From positions 3,162,001 to 3,226,000 of the forward strand of contig CP085829.1 in the NCBI GenBank assembly GCA_020809705.1: 64,000 nt of DNA, written 5' to 3'. The notes beneath the pieces were generated by a model that was given only the letters and a program-made list of their open reading frames with translations, did no database searches and had not been told where the DNA came from. This document shows positions 40,071 to 52,830 of this stretch, in pieces (positions within the stretch are counted from its first letter, which is position 1; every line of letters starts with the position of its first letter). The translations under genes were made by a program, and so were the position numbers. Origin of the DNA: Calonectria ilicicola. Lineage: Eukaryota; Ascomycota; Sordariomycetes; Hypocreales; Nectriaceae.

Positions 40071-42214
40071 TATTCTATTTCTTTTAATATAAACAATTTC
40101 TTTACAACTTCCTTATTAAATATTTATATATTATCTTTTAATTTTATAAATAATATAACTTCTTCTTCCTAAATTTTCTTACTAAGGGCAACTATTAGCT
40201 ATTTATTTAATATAAGTATATTATAAATATATATTATTTAGGCTTATTTATTATTCTCTATTAGCTCTTTTATAAAAGATTTTATATTTATAATAAAGAT
40301 TAGCTTATAGTTCTATAAGTAGATCTTTATATTTATAATAATATTCTTCTTACCTATTAATCTAATGAACAATAAGATATTACTAGCTCCATTAAGTCTA
40401 ATAGCTTTAATAAATACTTACTAAATTTTCTATAAAAATCCTTTAAAGTTAATTAGGAAGAAGGTTAGTTAATAAACTTGCCCTAAAGGCTTTTTAATCC
40501 TATTATAGCTTATAAGACTTAATACCTTCCAATTAGCTATCTCTTTAAGCCCTAGCTTAACCATTAGCCTTATACTAACAAGATTAACTTATATACTTAT
40601 ATTTATATTTACTTTAATTATTTCTTTATTAAATACTTAAAGAATAATTATTTTATTTTTAATAATATTCTTTATAAGAATTATTTTTAATTTTAATATT
40701 AAAGTATTAAACTTAGCCCTTATACCTTCTTATTTCCTAAAAAATCTAATTCTTTAATTTTAATATTAATAATTTATATTTATATCTTTAATTATATTAG
40801 CTTAATTAAAGGTTACTTTATATTCTATTAGAATTAATTATACTTAAGATTAGGATAATCCTACCTATTATTATTAAAGTACTATATAGTAAAATAGCTT
40901 TTTATTAAACTTTTTCTAAATATTTATTATTAATAGGTATTTAAAATAAAAGAGTTTCAAGGTCCTTTACTTTAAGATCTTTTTTAAATCCTTGATTTTA
41001 TATATATCTACTTTTTAAATACTTATAATATTAATTTAAAGATTAGAATTTTTTTATATTTTTTTAGATTACCTTTAGATATAATCTTTTATTTTAATTA
41101 TTCCTTAACTATTTAATGCTATTATATATATAAGGCTATAATTATTTTACTTTATAGGCTACTTTCTTAACTTTCTATAGTAAGATCTATAGCCACCTTA
41201 TTTCCTTCTTTAGGTCCTTATTTAACTTATAATAATACTAGTAGACTAAATTAAATCTATTTTTTAAATCTTAGATATCTAAGGATATATAAATAATACT
41301 TTATATATTAAAATAATCTATTAGTAATTACTTGCTATCCTATTGTAGATCTAGGAGGTTATCTTTTAACTATATCTCTTAGGACTTTAAGTTAATATGC
41401 TTTTTATAAATAAAGTCTAGGAAATCCTACTAAAAAGGATTATTAAGGTTTATAATATAATTTCTCTATTAAATTTATAGATAATAAGAGAATCTAATTA
41501 TAACTTATTTAATCTTTTATAAATCTAAATAGCTTTTTTATAAATTATTCCTTAATTCTATTATATATATCTAATTATTAATTTATATATTAATTATATT
41601 ATCCTAAAAAATAATATAATTATAAATTAATAATTTATTTTAATCTTTCCTTAATATATAATATAATTAATTTATTATTTTTTATAATATCTTTATTTAA
41701 ACTATCTATTATTAAATTATAATTTATAATAAGATTTAAAACCTTTTTCCTTTTATTATATATTCTTTATATAAAATAAACAATAAATAATCATCATACC
41801 CTATAAATCTATACAATATATTCACTCTCTTTAAGCCTTCTTACTCTAATCTTCCTATTAAGAAAGGCCTAAAGCTATAAAGTTCATACCCTAAGTCTAA
41901 GATATAGCTATTTAATATATATTTATATTATTATTTACTTAATTCCTTAAACCTTTACTTTATATTTAGATCTAGTACTTCTATTTACTATCTATTCTAT
42001 ACTTATTTATTAATAAAAATTAAAAGCTTAATTATTAAGATTAATTAATCTTCTATAATACCTAAATATTTTAATAAAATATAAATTCTTTAAAGTAACT
42101 TAAATATTATATTTATATATAATATATTTAAAAAATATTTATTATAATTATTTATAATCTATATACTTATAATAATTATATTAATTATTTAAAAAAATAT
42201 AAAAATTAAAAAAT

Positions 42215-42388
42215 TATAAAAATTATTAATTAAAGTAATTTTAAAAGTTATAGAATAGATTATATTATAATATGTAGACTTTAATTTGGTAAGTATTCCT
42301 TAATTACTCGCTAAAATTCTCTAATAGATTAAGTGGATTATATACTACTTCTAGCTATAGTGGCGCTAGGATCCTAATTGTTCTTATA
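42215..42388 (-). repeat. R3 5' LTR
   Basis: 174 bp partner of 35045-35218, more AT-converted at its left half. Confidence 0.9.
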
Positions 42389-42393
42389 ATAAT

Positions 42394-44012
42394 AAATTAT
42401 TATATTTTTTATTTTAATAAAAATATATAATATATATTACTTTTATTCTATATATATAAAGTAATTATAATTATAATAACTTATTTATAAAATATTTTTA
42501 TATTTTTTATATATTATATTTAATTTAAGATTATTATTTTTATATTAAATAGGCTAAGGATTAAGATTTTTTAATTATTATTTACTTTATATAAGTAGGA
42601 AAATCTTATCTCTATCCTATAAAGGTTCCTTAATTTATTAGATTATTCTATTTATATTAATTATCTATTTTCTTTTTTTATTTTTATTATAGATGTAAGT
42701 ATTCTATTATATTAGAGTATTATTAGTATAGATATTTAATATAGATATTAGGATTTTTATTTTTTTTAATTTATTTAAATTATTTATATAGTAAATAAGT
42801 TATTCTTTCTTTTTAAATTAATTATATTTTATAAATAATTTTATTAATTTTTTATTATAAAGTAAATTTAATTTTATAAAATTTATAATTTTCTTTTTAT
42901 TATTTAATAATAATAATTAATTTATATTTAATAATAATAATAAAGATAATTTTTCTAATAATATTATTTCTTTCTTTTAATACTAAGATCTATTTATTTT
43001 TTCTAAAAAAGATTTTAATAGTATTAAGTTATTTTCCTTCCTAAATAAATTTAAATTAGTTTTTTATTTTTAAAAAGTAATATTTAAAAAACTTATATTC
43101 TTTCTTTTTATAATTAAAATATATAATCTTAATTTTATTATATCCTTAGATAATATTAAATTCTATAGATTCTAAATAAGTCCTATATATAATACTTTAC
43201 TATTTATTCTAGATCTTTCCTTTATTTAGAATATATAAAGTTTTATTATTTTAAATATATTTTTTTATTAATTAAACTATCTTTTATTAATTTTAATAAT
43301 AATTTTAATATATTTTAAAAATTTATTAAATTAATCTTCTTTATAAATCTTATCTTTAATTTTACTTTTTAATCTTTTATAATAAAGTTTTATAAGTATA
43401 TTATTATTTTAAATTATTTATATTATAATTTTTTTAAATTTAATAAAATATTAATTATAAAATTTTATTTATTTAAATTTATATAATTAATTAATAATTT
43501 ATTATTTTATATTAATTATATTAAAATTATTTTTAATAATAATTTTAAAATATTTTTAATTTTTAAAAATTTTTTATTTTAATTAATATTATTTTTATTT
43601 TTTAAATAATCTTTTATAATAAATTTAAATTATACTTTTATATCTTCTTAAAGAAAGATTTTAATATATAATATTTAAACTTTAGAAATTATAAATTAAA
43701 TTAAGAAAAAGTAAAAATATTCTTTTATTTAGGTAAGAAAGGGGATTATATTAGTAGCTTTTTCTAGGAAAGATTTTAAAATTAAAGATCTTAGAATTTT
43801 ATTAATATTTTTATCTTTAGTTTTTTTAATTATAATAATTTTAGTTTTTTTTATTTTAAATAATATTTATATATTTATAAGTTTTTTTTTAATTTATTAT
43901 AATTTTATAATTAATTTAGTATTATTAGGAGAGGTAGTAGTAGGGATTTTTTTAAATATTATTATTATTTAATTATTAATATAGATAATTAATTAAATAA
44001 AAGCTTTTAATA
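42394..44012 (-). pseudogene. R1 gag-side interior, unreadable
   Basis: This is the 5' interior of the R1 element between the R3 insertion and the R1 5' LTR, where gag is expected. It is stop-rich and no zinc knuckle was recognised. Confidence 0.45.
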
Positions 44013-44405
44013 TATAATAATTTAATTAATTTTTAATTTAATAAATTAATTAAAATAAAAGATTTATTATTAATAAAGTGGTTAGGTATATTATAATAAA
44101 AATAAAATAATAGAAGTATTATATTAGGTAATAGTTAATTGTAATTAAAATAATTAAATTATATTAAAAGTTAATTAGTTCTATTTTTTATAGTAGGATC
44201 TAATTTATCTATATATTACTATTTTATTTTAATATATATAATATATTTGGTATGCTAGGTGTAATATCTTTTATATTTGTTGTAATAGTTGCTTTTATTA
44301 TTTTTTCTTTAATTGGTTGTATGTAATTATAGGGTAGTTGGTTTTTTTATAGGGTGTGGCATTTTGCTATCCTAGACTGCCCTGGGTATGACATGGGTTG
44401 TAATA
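44013..44405 (-). repeat. R1 5' LTR
   Basis: 393 bp. The last part (44330-44405) is well preserved and supplies the unmutated R1 start (TGTTACAACCCATG in minus sense, with the terminal C/T changed). Confidence 0.88.
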
Positions 44406-44480
44406 ATTTTTTCTAATATTTTAATCTTATTATTAAAGAATAAAGTAATTATAAAATTTATTAAAATAATTATAAGCTTA

Positions 44481-44809
44481 ATTTTTTTTTTAAAAAAAAC
44501 CCCTATCTAATAACTTAATTAAAACCTATAAGCTTATAAAATTAATTATAACTTAAACTACTACTTTTATCTAAAAGTACATTAAGTACTATATATCTAG
44601 CTTAATTTTTCAGCCTTTACATTAGATAGAAAAAACCCTCTAAGAATAAAAAAACCCTAAATAGCCTTTTTTATAATACAATTAATATATAATTATTAAT
44701 AATAAAGAAAAAATCTATTAACTTAGATTAAGGGCGGTATAAGGAATTAAACCCTAGTCTCTATATAGAGGCGCTATATAGCGTGCTAATCACTACACTA
44801 TAACACTAC
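44481..44809 (-). repeat. Candidate tRNA-derived SINE
   Basis: 329 bp on the minus strand. It begins with a tRNA-like head (44732-44807) and continues with an unrelated body. It ends with a run of eight T followed by ten A (44482-44500 in reverse), which looks like a pol III stop and an A-rich tail. The body and tail recur at 10110-10230 without the head. The flanks share the 7 bp direct repeat AAGCTTA (44474-44480, 44810-44816), possibly part of a longer, diverged TSD. The head contains pol III A-box and B-box matches. No protein is encoded; such elements move by LINE machinery. Confidence 0.55.
44732..44807 (-). tRNA. tRNA-like sequence, decayed (head of SINE)
   Basis: 76 nt on the minus strand. 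The acceptor ends AGTGTTA / TACCGCC pair with one clear mismatch plus A-C and G-U pairs. The D-arm reads GTGT-AGTGATTA-GCAC with perfect stem ends (A-box TAGTGTAGTGATTAG). The T-arm reads TAGGG-TTTAATT-CCTTA (B-box GGTTTAATTCC, from GGTTCAATTCC). The anticodon arm is not canonical: about 26 nt lie where about 22 are expected, and position 33 is not U in any fold. The isotype therefore cannot be called and a functional tRNA is unlikely. Confidence 0.5.
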
Positions 44810-44816
44810 AAGCTTA

Positions 44817-45839
44817 TTTAATTTTATAATGTAATTATTTTATTTTTTTAATAAAAGAATTCTTCTTTTTAAAAGATCTTTTAAAGATTTCCTTTTTTTT
44901 AAAATCTTTTTTTAAGATAATTATATTAATTTTATTTATTTTAATAAATTAATTAAAGTAAACTTTAAAAAAACTTTTTTTATTTTAAAAGGAATTAAAG
45001 TATTTATTTAAGATTTCTTTTAAATCTTTCTTAATTTTTAAAAAATAATAATTATTAATTCTTTTTAATACTTTAAATAATATTTATTATATATATAATT
45101 ATTATAAATTCTAGTAATAAATATAAGCTTATTATATTTTCTATTAAATATATTTTTATTTTTAAAATATATTTAATAATAATTTAAATTATTTTAATTT
45201 ATTTAACTTTTTTTCTTAAAAAAGAGATATAAAATTAAAAATCACTTTTATAAAATCTTTATTTTTTATTAAAAAGAGACTTATAACTCTAAGAATAAAA
45301 ACTAGCTTTAATCTAATTTCCTTTTCTTTCTTAATTACTTTTTTTATCTTTTAATATTTATTTATATTAATTATTATTTCTTCTTTTTTAATAATAAGTA
45401 TATTAATATTTTATAAAATATTAAAATAATTATCTTCTTAATTACTTTCTTTAAGTTAATTATTATAGCTTTTTTTAAAAAAAATTAAAAAGAATATATA
45501 AATAATCTAATCATTAAAATATAGTTAATATTTAATAATTATTTTTCTATATATAAGGTTCTTATTTTTTAAGAACTAGTTTAATAATATTAATATTTTA
45601 TTATTTATAAATTTTATTATTTTAATAAAATCCTTATTATTAATTAACTTTTACTTAATTAGCTTAATAAAGCTTTTTAAGAATAATATAATCTAATTTA
45701 TAATAAACTAAATTACAATTATAGTTAAGTATTATTTATAATAATAATATATTAACTTTAAAGATATTAATAATTAATACCTCTTAATTTAAAAATAATT
45801 TAATTTTGAATTATAATTTATATATTTATTCTTTTAATA
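44817..45839. other. AT-rich spacer, nothing recognisable
   Basis: About 1 kb of stop-rich, strongly converted sequence with no match to other repeats that I can see. Confidence 0.4.
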
Positions 45840-46090
45840 ATTATTAAAAGATATAATATTTAAATAATATTATATTAAAGGTAATAAAAATATATATATT
45901 AAGATTTATAATCTTAATAAAAGAAGTTATTTTAAATATAATTATTTAAGTTTTTATAAAAATAATCTTATTATAAAGTTAATTATATTTTAATTAAGTG
46001 AATTATATAATTAAATTTAATTATATTTATTATTATTATAGTTTTAAAGCTTCTTTTAAATTGAAGCTTATAATTTATTAAAATAATATA
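45840..46090 (+). repeat. Partial arm of the long-TIR family
   Basis: Matches the inner part of the left arm at 4145-4694 (without the solo LTR), including the landmark tttaaagcttc and gcttataatttattaaaat. The outer arm part and tip are missing. Confidence 0.7.
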
Positions 46091-46540
46091 AATAATATTA
46101 TTTATATTATTAATAAGTTTTTTATTATTAAATTTATTAAATTTAAAAAGAAATCTTTATATTTTAAAAAAGATTTTAATTTAAAATTAAAATTTATAGT
46201 TTTTATAATTAAAATTAATATTATTCTTTTTAAAAAAATACTATTTATTAATAAATAAAGATAATTAATTAATACTTTTATATTAAACTAATCTTATATA
46301 AAAGCTTTAAATATTAAATTTACTTTATTTAAAATTATATTTAAAATTATTTAATTAGTTATAATATTATCTTTTAAAATATTAATTTTTATTTAATTAC
46401 TTTAATTTATATTTAAAGATAATAATTAACTAATATAAGTTTATTTTATAATCTTTTAATATTTAATATATTTACTTTTAATTAAAAGAAAAATTAAAAG
46501 CATAATTATTTAAGCTTTTATATTTTATTTTTACATTTTA

Positions 46541-46632
46541 AAAATTAAATTAATATTTAATTATTAAAATAAAAAATTAAATTAATATTTAATTATTAAA
46601 ATAAAAAATAAAATTAATATTTAATTATTAAA
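46541..46632. repeat. Tandem repeat, about 32 bp x 3
   Basis: Three near-identical units with the core attaatatttaattattaaa separated by aataaaaaa spacers. Between the partial arm and the R3 solo LTR nothing else is recognisable. Confidence 0.8.
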
Positions 46633-46937
46633 AATTAATAAAATTTAAATAATTATTATTAAGAACTTATAATTATATTATAAAAATTAAATTTTAAATT
46701 TATAAATTTCTCTTTTAATTAATAATAATTATATTTTTAATATTAAAGATTTTTATATTTAATTTAAAAGAAAATAATAATTAATTTAATTTAATTTTCT
46801 AATTTTAAATATTTTTAATAATAATTATATTTATAAATTTAAAAAAAAATTTTATAAAAATATTTATTAATAATACCTTTTTAAATCTTTTAAATTAATT
46901 TTTTTTTAAAATAATTAAATAAGTCTTATTAAAATTT

Positions 46938-47111
46938 TGTAAGAACAATTAGGACTCCAGCGCCACAGTGGCTAGAGGTGGCGCATGACCCACTTAGCCT
47001 ATTAGAGAATTTCAGCGAACGTTTAAGGAACGCTCGCCAAGTTAAAGTCTACATAACACAATACAATCTATTCTATAGCTCCTTTAGTCACCCTGGTTAA
47101 TAACCCTTATA
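46938..47111 (+). repeat. R3 solo LTR, TSD AATTT
   Basis: 174 bp, exactly the R3 LTR length, with tips TGTAAG and CTTATA. Identical 5 bp repeats AATTT flank it (46933-46937, 47112-47116). It keeps CG sites and a GC level far above the surroundings. Confidence 0.93.
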
Positions 47112-47116
47112 AATTT

Positions 47117-48271
47117 AAAATTTTATTATTATAATTAATAAAAAAAATATTTTAAGTTTAAATATTATTATTAATAAAATTAAAAAGCTTATTAATTAAA
47201 AAAAGACTTTTATTTTTAATTTTAAAAGTAAAATTTTATATTTATAAGAATTTTTAATTTTTATTTTAAAGACTTTTAAAAAGAAGATTATACTTATTAA
47301 ACTAATTTTAAAGTATAATTTATAATTAAGTCTTTTAAAAAGATCTTTTTTTCTTTAAAATTATTCTTAAATATAATAGTTAGCTAATAAACTTATATAT
47401 AAAAACTAAGTCTTTTATTAAAGAATACTTATATAAGATAATTACTACTAAAGGTATTATCTAAGGCTAATAATATTACTTAGAAAATAAAATAAAACCA
47501 ATAAACTTATTTATAAGTTAAGATATTACTAAGGCTTTTAATTTATCTAGCATTTTATTATAAAAGATCTTAATATAATTTGAAAAAAGAAAATAAAATA
47601 ATTACATTCTTATAATCTTATAAAATAAAAACTAGTAATTATTTATTATAAATATTATATATAATAATATCTTTAGCTTTTTTATATAATAATATATAAA
47701 AGATTTATTTACTAAGTTTATTAAATTTTTATTATTTACTTATTATTCTTAAAAAAACTTTTTAATTATTACTTTTAATCTTAAATTACTTAATTTAATT
47801 TAATTATTAAATCTTTTTTATAAACTTAAAATAATTTAATATTTTATTTATTATATTAATAAAAAAAATAATTTAATATTTATAAAGTAATTCAATAGAA
47901 AAAGAGCTTAAATAAAATTAATTTTTAAATTAATTTAAAAAAAATAATTTTAAATTATTTATTTAATAATAAAAAAATATAATTCTTTTTAATAATAAAT
48001 TACATAAGTATATACTTAATACCTTTAATTTTTATAATAATAAATTTAGAAAAATAGATTTAAATAAAGGTATTTCTTTTATTTTTTCTTTAAATTTTAA
48101 TTAAAAGAATAAGCTTACTCTTAGAAATAAATTAATAAATTTTAAAATCTTTTTATTAATTTATTTATTATTAATAGATTAAAAATTAGTTACTTATTAT
48201 AATATAAAGAATAAAATAAATAATAAATTAAGCTTTATATATATAATAAGCTTATTAAAAAAAGTAGATAT
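47117..48271. other. AT-rich decayed sequence, unidentified
   Basis: About 1.15 kb, stop-rich in all frames, with no recognisable domain or repeat partner in this window. Confidence 0.4.
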
Positions 48272-48287
48272 TATTATAAAGATAAAT

Positions 48288-49125
48288 CACTACTTATATT
48301 CTATCACTCTAATTATATTCTATTAGTTATTTAATTAAACCATTGTTTACATTTTCTATTCTAGTATATTTTTTCCTTCCTTCTTCTTTTATTATTATAT
48401 ATCTTTAACTATTTTATTTAATATATATATTTATTTATAACTTTTATTATTCATTTCCTTTAAAAATCTCTATTATTTATTATTTAAAGAAGGTTTTTTA
48501 TTTTTAAATTTAATATCTTTAAATATTTTAAAATATTTTAAAATTAATTTTATTATTTATTATTATTTTTAAATGGAGATTTTATTTTTCTTTATAAAAT
48601 CTATTTTTAAAAAAAACTTATATTTTTAAAAAAATAAAATAAATCTTAATTTTATTATTTATATTATTTAATTAATATATTTTTTTTAATTTTTTTAATT
48701 TTTTTTAAAATATTTAAAAATATTTTTAATTAATTAAATTAAATTAGATTTTATTAACTTAAATTAATTAATTAATATATTTAATTATAGATTTATTTTT
48801 TAGAAAGTTATTATTAATATAAATAATGTATTATTTATATGATATTTTAGCTATATATATATATATTTAAGGGTGTATATTTAAAGGTTTTTTTTAATAT
48901 ATATTTAAAAGAGGTTTATTTAAGTAAAATTCTTTCTTTTATTATATGTGGTTTTTAATTATTAAGGTCTTTTTATTTTATATTATCTTTAGATTTTAAA
49001 ATTAATATAAAAATAATTATATTAATTAATATAAAAGTTTATTATAAGGTATACTTTTAGATCTTATAATCTTATTAGTATCTTTCTTTTCTAAGAGAAA
49101 GAAAATAATTATATAAAAGATATTA
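48288..49125 (+). repeat. L-family retroposon-like element, copy 1
   Basis: About 838 bp. It begins with two degraded copies of a 19 bp unit (cactgctcgtatcctg in better copies) and ends gaaaataattatataaaaga. The 16 bp repeat TATTATAAAGATAAAT stands at 48272-48287 and again at 49942-49957, beyond the L copy that landed in its tail. The body is strongly AT-converted. I see no coding frame. Confidence 0.7.
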
Positions 49126-49933
49126 TCACTGCTTGTATCCTGTTAGTTGTTTGATTGAACCGTTGTTTGCATTTCCTATTCTAGTATAGTATCCATTTAA
49201 AAGCAGCCTTTCCTGCCTTTTTCCTTCCACTATACTATATTTATAATTATTTAATTTAATATATCAATCCACATAAAACCCTCATTTTTTATTTCCTTTA
49301 AAAATCTCTCTTAGTTCTTCTTAAAGAAAGGTCTTTTATATTTAAATATATTAAAATATTTTAATATTAGTTTTATTATCTATTATTACTTTTAAATAAA
49401 AATCTTATTTTTATTTAAAAGATTCTCCTTTTTAAAAAAGAGTTTACATTTTTAAAGGATTAGCTTAATTTTAATCTAATTCTTTATATTATCTTACTTT
49501 TATATCTTTATTACTTCTTTTTAAAGTTTTTCTAGTTTTTAATCCTTTATATTTAATTTAATATTATTAGCTTAGATTTCTTAATAAATATATTAAGCTA
49601 TAGATTCTATTTTTAAAGGGCTATTACTTTTGTAGATAATGTATTATTTAAATATCTTGGTTGTGTGTGTATGTATTTTTAAGAGGGTCTGTTTAGTGTA
49701 TGTTTGAGAGAGGGTTGTTTAAGAGAGGTTTGTTTGAGTAAAATTCTTCCTTTTATTATATGAGGGTTCTATTTATTAAGGTTTTTATCTTGTGTTGCTT
49801 TTAGGCTTTAGAGTTGGTATAAGGGTGATTGTACTAATTGATGTGAAAGTCTATTATAAGGTGTGCCTTTAGGTCCTGTGACCTTGTCGGCATCTTCCTT
49901 TCCTAAAAGGAAGAAAATAACTATATGAAAGAC
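49126..49933 (+). repeat. L-family copy 2, inserted in the tail of copy 1
   Basis: 808 bp, beginning tcactgcttgtatcctg and ending atatgaaagac. It is flanked by the 13 bp direct repeat ATAAAAGATATTA (49113-49125, 49934-49946). It is much less mutated than copy 1, consistent with later arrival. There are no terminal inverted repeats and no LTR pair. Long, copy-specific TSDs are typical of LINE-type target-primed insertion. Confidence 0.75.
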
Positions 49934-50172
49934 ATAAAAGATATTATAAAGATAAATAAGCTTTAAAATTAAGTTAAAAAGATAAATAGAAATTAATAAT
50001 AATTAAGTTTTAAAAATAATAATAATAATAAAAATAATATTATAAATAATTATATTATAATATATTTTATTTATTATTCTTCTTTTTAAAATATTTTTAA
50101 ATAAAAGTTTTTATTAATTTAATTAATTATTATTATAATACTTTATTAATATTAAAAAGCTAATATTTATAT

Positions 50173-51060
50173 CTTTTATATAATTATTTTCTTCATTTTA
50201 AAAAAAGAAAATATTAATAAGATTATAAGACCTAAAGGTATACCTTATAATAAACTTTCAAATCTATTAATACAATTACCCTTATATTAACTTTAAAATC
50301 TAAAGATAATATAAAATAAAAAAATCTTAATAATTAAAAACCTTATATAATAAAAAAAGAATTTTTAACTAAAAATATAATAATATATACTGAAATAAAT
50401 CTTTCTTAAATATATATTAAAAAAAACCCTTAAATATATACCTTTAAATACACATATATATAATTAAAATATCTACCTATAAACAATACATTATCTATAC
50501 TAATAATAACCCTCTAAAAGCCAAATCCACAATTTAATATATCTATTAAAAGATTTAAGCTAATAATATCAATTTAAATATAAATAAATAAAAATACCTA
50601 TTAAAACTTAAAAAGAAGTTAAAAAAACCTAATAACAAGATAATATAGAAAATAAGACCAAAATTAAGCTAATCCTTTAAAAATATAGTCTTCTTCTTAA
50701 GAACATACTTAAAAATAATAAAGCCTTTATCTAAGAGTAATAACAGATAATAAAACTAATGCTAAGGTATTTTAAAATACCTAAATATAAAAGACCTTCC
50801 TTAGACGACAAGCAAGAGCGATTTTTAAAGGAATTAAATGAAGAAGGCTATGGATAGATTAACATATTAAACAGAGGGGTTATAAGGATGTGATAATTTA
50901 ACAATTTAGGTTAATAAATAAACAAATTACTTGGGAAGGAAAAGGAAGGAAAAGGGCAGGAAAGGCTGCTTTCGAATGGATACTAGAATAGGAAATGCAA
51001 ACAACGGTTCAATCAAACAACTAACAGGATACGATCAGTGTGACAGGATACGAGCAGTGA
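50173..51060 (-). repeat. L-family copy 3
   Basis: 888 bp in minus sense, starting at 51060 with two tandem copies of the unit (tcactgctcgtatcctg, then tcacactgatcgtatcctg). It is flanked by the 15 bp direct repeat AGCTAATATTTATAT (50158-50172, 51061-51075). Its start region (50780-51060) is almost unmutated and keeps GC near that of ordinary DNA, while the other end is converted. Confidence 0.8.
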
Positions 51061-51075
51061 AGCTAATATTTATAT

Positions 51076-52024
51076 TATTAAAAAGAATTAAATTAAAGTA
51101 AATCTTTAAAGAATTAATCTACCTTATAATAATTTAATTTTATTTAATAAAAAAGGATATTTATTAATATTAAAATAAATTATTAATTTCTTTCTTTTTA
51201 ATAACTTTATTATATTAAATTAATTATCTTTTTAATTAATATAATTAATTTTATTAAATTTCTTTATATAAATCCTTTAAATAGAATTAATTAATATTAT
51301 TATAAATTAAATTAATATTAATTTTATACTTTAATTATATTATTATAAGTAATTCTTAAGATTAAGTTCTTAAGTAAGTTATTTATATATATATAACTTA
51401 TTAAGGTACTATCTTCTTAATTTTATTATAATATTTATTAATTTAAAAATCTTAATTTATATTTCTTTTTTATTTTTAAATAAAATAATAATAAAATTTA
51501 TTAATATTATTTTAATATTATTATAATATTATTTTTTGTATATTATTATTAATATTTAAATTTCTTTTATAAAATTAATAATAATTTTATTTTTTAAATT
51601 TAATATATCTACTTAATATAAAATATTAAATTCTTAATTTAATAAAAGATTTATTAAGAGTTTTAATATAATTTAAATATTAATATAAGCTTTTATTATT
51701 ATAAATTTATTATCTTTTAATTTTAAGAAGAAATTTCTAAATTTTATTTATTTATTAATTTAATTTACTTTTATTTCTTTTAAATTTATTATAATTAATT
51801 AATTTATTTTAAGGTTTATTATAAAGAATAATATCTTTTTATTAATTATTAATTAACTAGCTTTTATATTACTATAAATTATTATTTACTTATTAGAGTT
51901 TTTATTTTTATAGATTTAAATCTTAATATAGATATATTTTATTAATTATTTAGGATTAGATTTTTCTTTTATAAATTTATAATTAATTTCTTTTAAAGTT
52001 TCTTAAAGGACTTTTTTTTAAAAT
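51076..52024. other. AT-rich decayed sequence, unidentified
   Basis: Nearly 1 kb of stop-rich sequence between an L copy and a long-TIR arm. Nothing could be recognised. Confidence 0.4.
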
Positions 52025-52830
52025 ATAATCTTATTTTAAGATTTTTATTTTAATAAATTATAAGCTCTAACCTAAAAGAAGCTCTAAAGCTATAATAATA
52101 GCAAATATAATTAAATTTAATTATATAATTTATTTAATTAAAATATAATTAACTTTATAATAAAATTACCTTTATAAAAACTTAAATAATTATATTTAAA
52201 ATAGCTTTCTATATTAAAATTATAAATCCTAATATATATTCTTTATTATTTTTAATATAATATTATTTAAATATTATATTATTTATAATTAAATCTACTT
52301 ATTTACTAAAAGATATATTAATAGTACTTTTTATAAATAATTATTATTTAATTAATATATATATTTTTAAATAAAGTTTAATAAAAATAAATTTCTTTAA
52401 TATATATATAATAAAATTAATATTATTAATTTTATAATATTATAAAAGATAAAACTTATTAAATATAAGTTTTAAATATTTTTTAAAAATAAACTTAATA
52501 TAAATAATAAAAAGTTTATTAATAATGAATATAATTATTTTTAAAAAAAATATAAAATATTAATAGATTTATATTTAAAGGTTTATATAATAAAAATATA
52601 AACCTTATAAAAGATATTTATGATTATTAATATAATAATTAAATATAAAGGATTTTAAATAAAGTAACTTTTATTTATAATATTTAAAAGTAAAAAAGAA
52701 AGTTAATAGGTAAAAGAAAGTAATAAATATATTAAGGTTAAGGAAAAAAGAGGGCTAGATAATATCTATTTAAGTAATTAAAAGTGCTTTTTTTTATTTA
52801 ATATTTAATAATAATACAATTATTAAAGGT
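52025..52830 (+). repeat. Right arm of the long-TIR family plus repeat M
   Basis: 52025-52735 matches the right arm at 9247-9917 (landmark aattataagctctaacctaa). 52736-52830 is repeat M, abutting the arm tip as at 9918. The middle of the arm (52290-52700) is more diverged. Confidence 0.7.

Larger units (their letters stand above)
35045..42388 (-). mobile_element. R3 Gypsy retrotransposon, full length, nested in R1
   Basis: 7344 bp with two 174 bp LTRs (35045-35218, 42215-42388) and identical TSDs ATAAT (35040-35044, 42389-42393). A G-rich polypurine tract (agaggggga in minus sense, about 35223-35233) lies just inside the 3' LTR. LTR tips derive from TGTAAG and CTTACA, an inverted pair. Minus-strand remnants include reverse transcriptase (39.54-40.07 kb) and an integrase zinc-binding region (38.0-38.26 kb). 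Two more R3 LTRs stand alone at 46938 and 57217. Confidence 0.92.
30010..44405 (-). mobile_element. R1 chromovirus, full length, interrupted twice
   Basis: LTRs of 392-393 bp (30010-30401 and 44013-44405) lie in direct orientation with identical TSDs ATTTT (30005-30009, 44406-44410). Coding sense is minus: reverse transcriptase near 33.6-33.9 kb, integrase end near 31.5-31.7 kb, chromodomain near 31.3-31.4 kb. Two later insertions split it: an R4 solo LTR (30525-30736) and a complete R3 element (35045-42388). Removing them with their TSDs leaves about 6.8 kb, a normal length for a chromovirus. A purine tract (aaaaggaaaa in minus sense) lies just inside the 3' LTR. Confidence 0.9.

Noticed and set aside
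48285..49934. L elements as LTRs (TGTC...GACA-like tips)
   Set aside because: The apparent tips are weak. The flanking direct repeats are 13-16 bp and differ for each copy, not 5 bp as for LTRs in this window, and no internal region between paired units was found.
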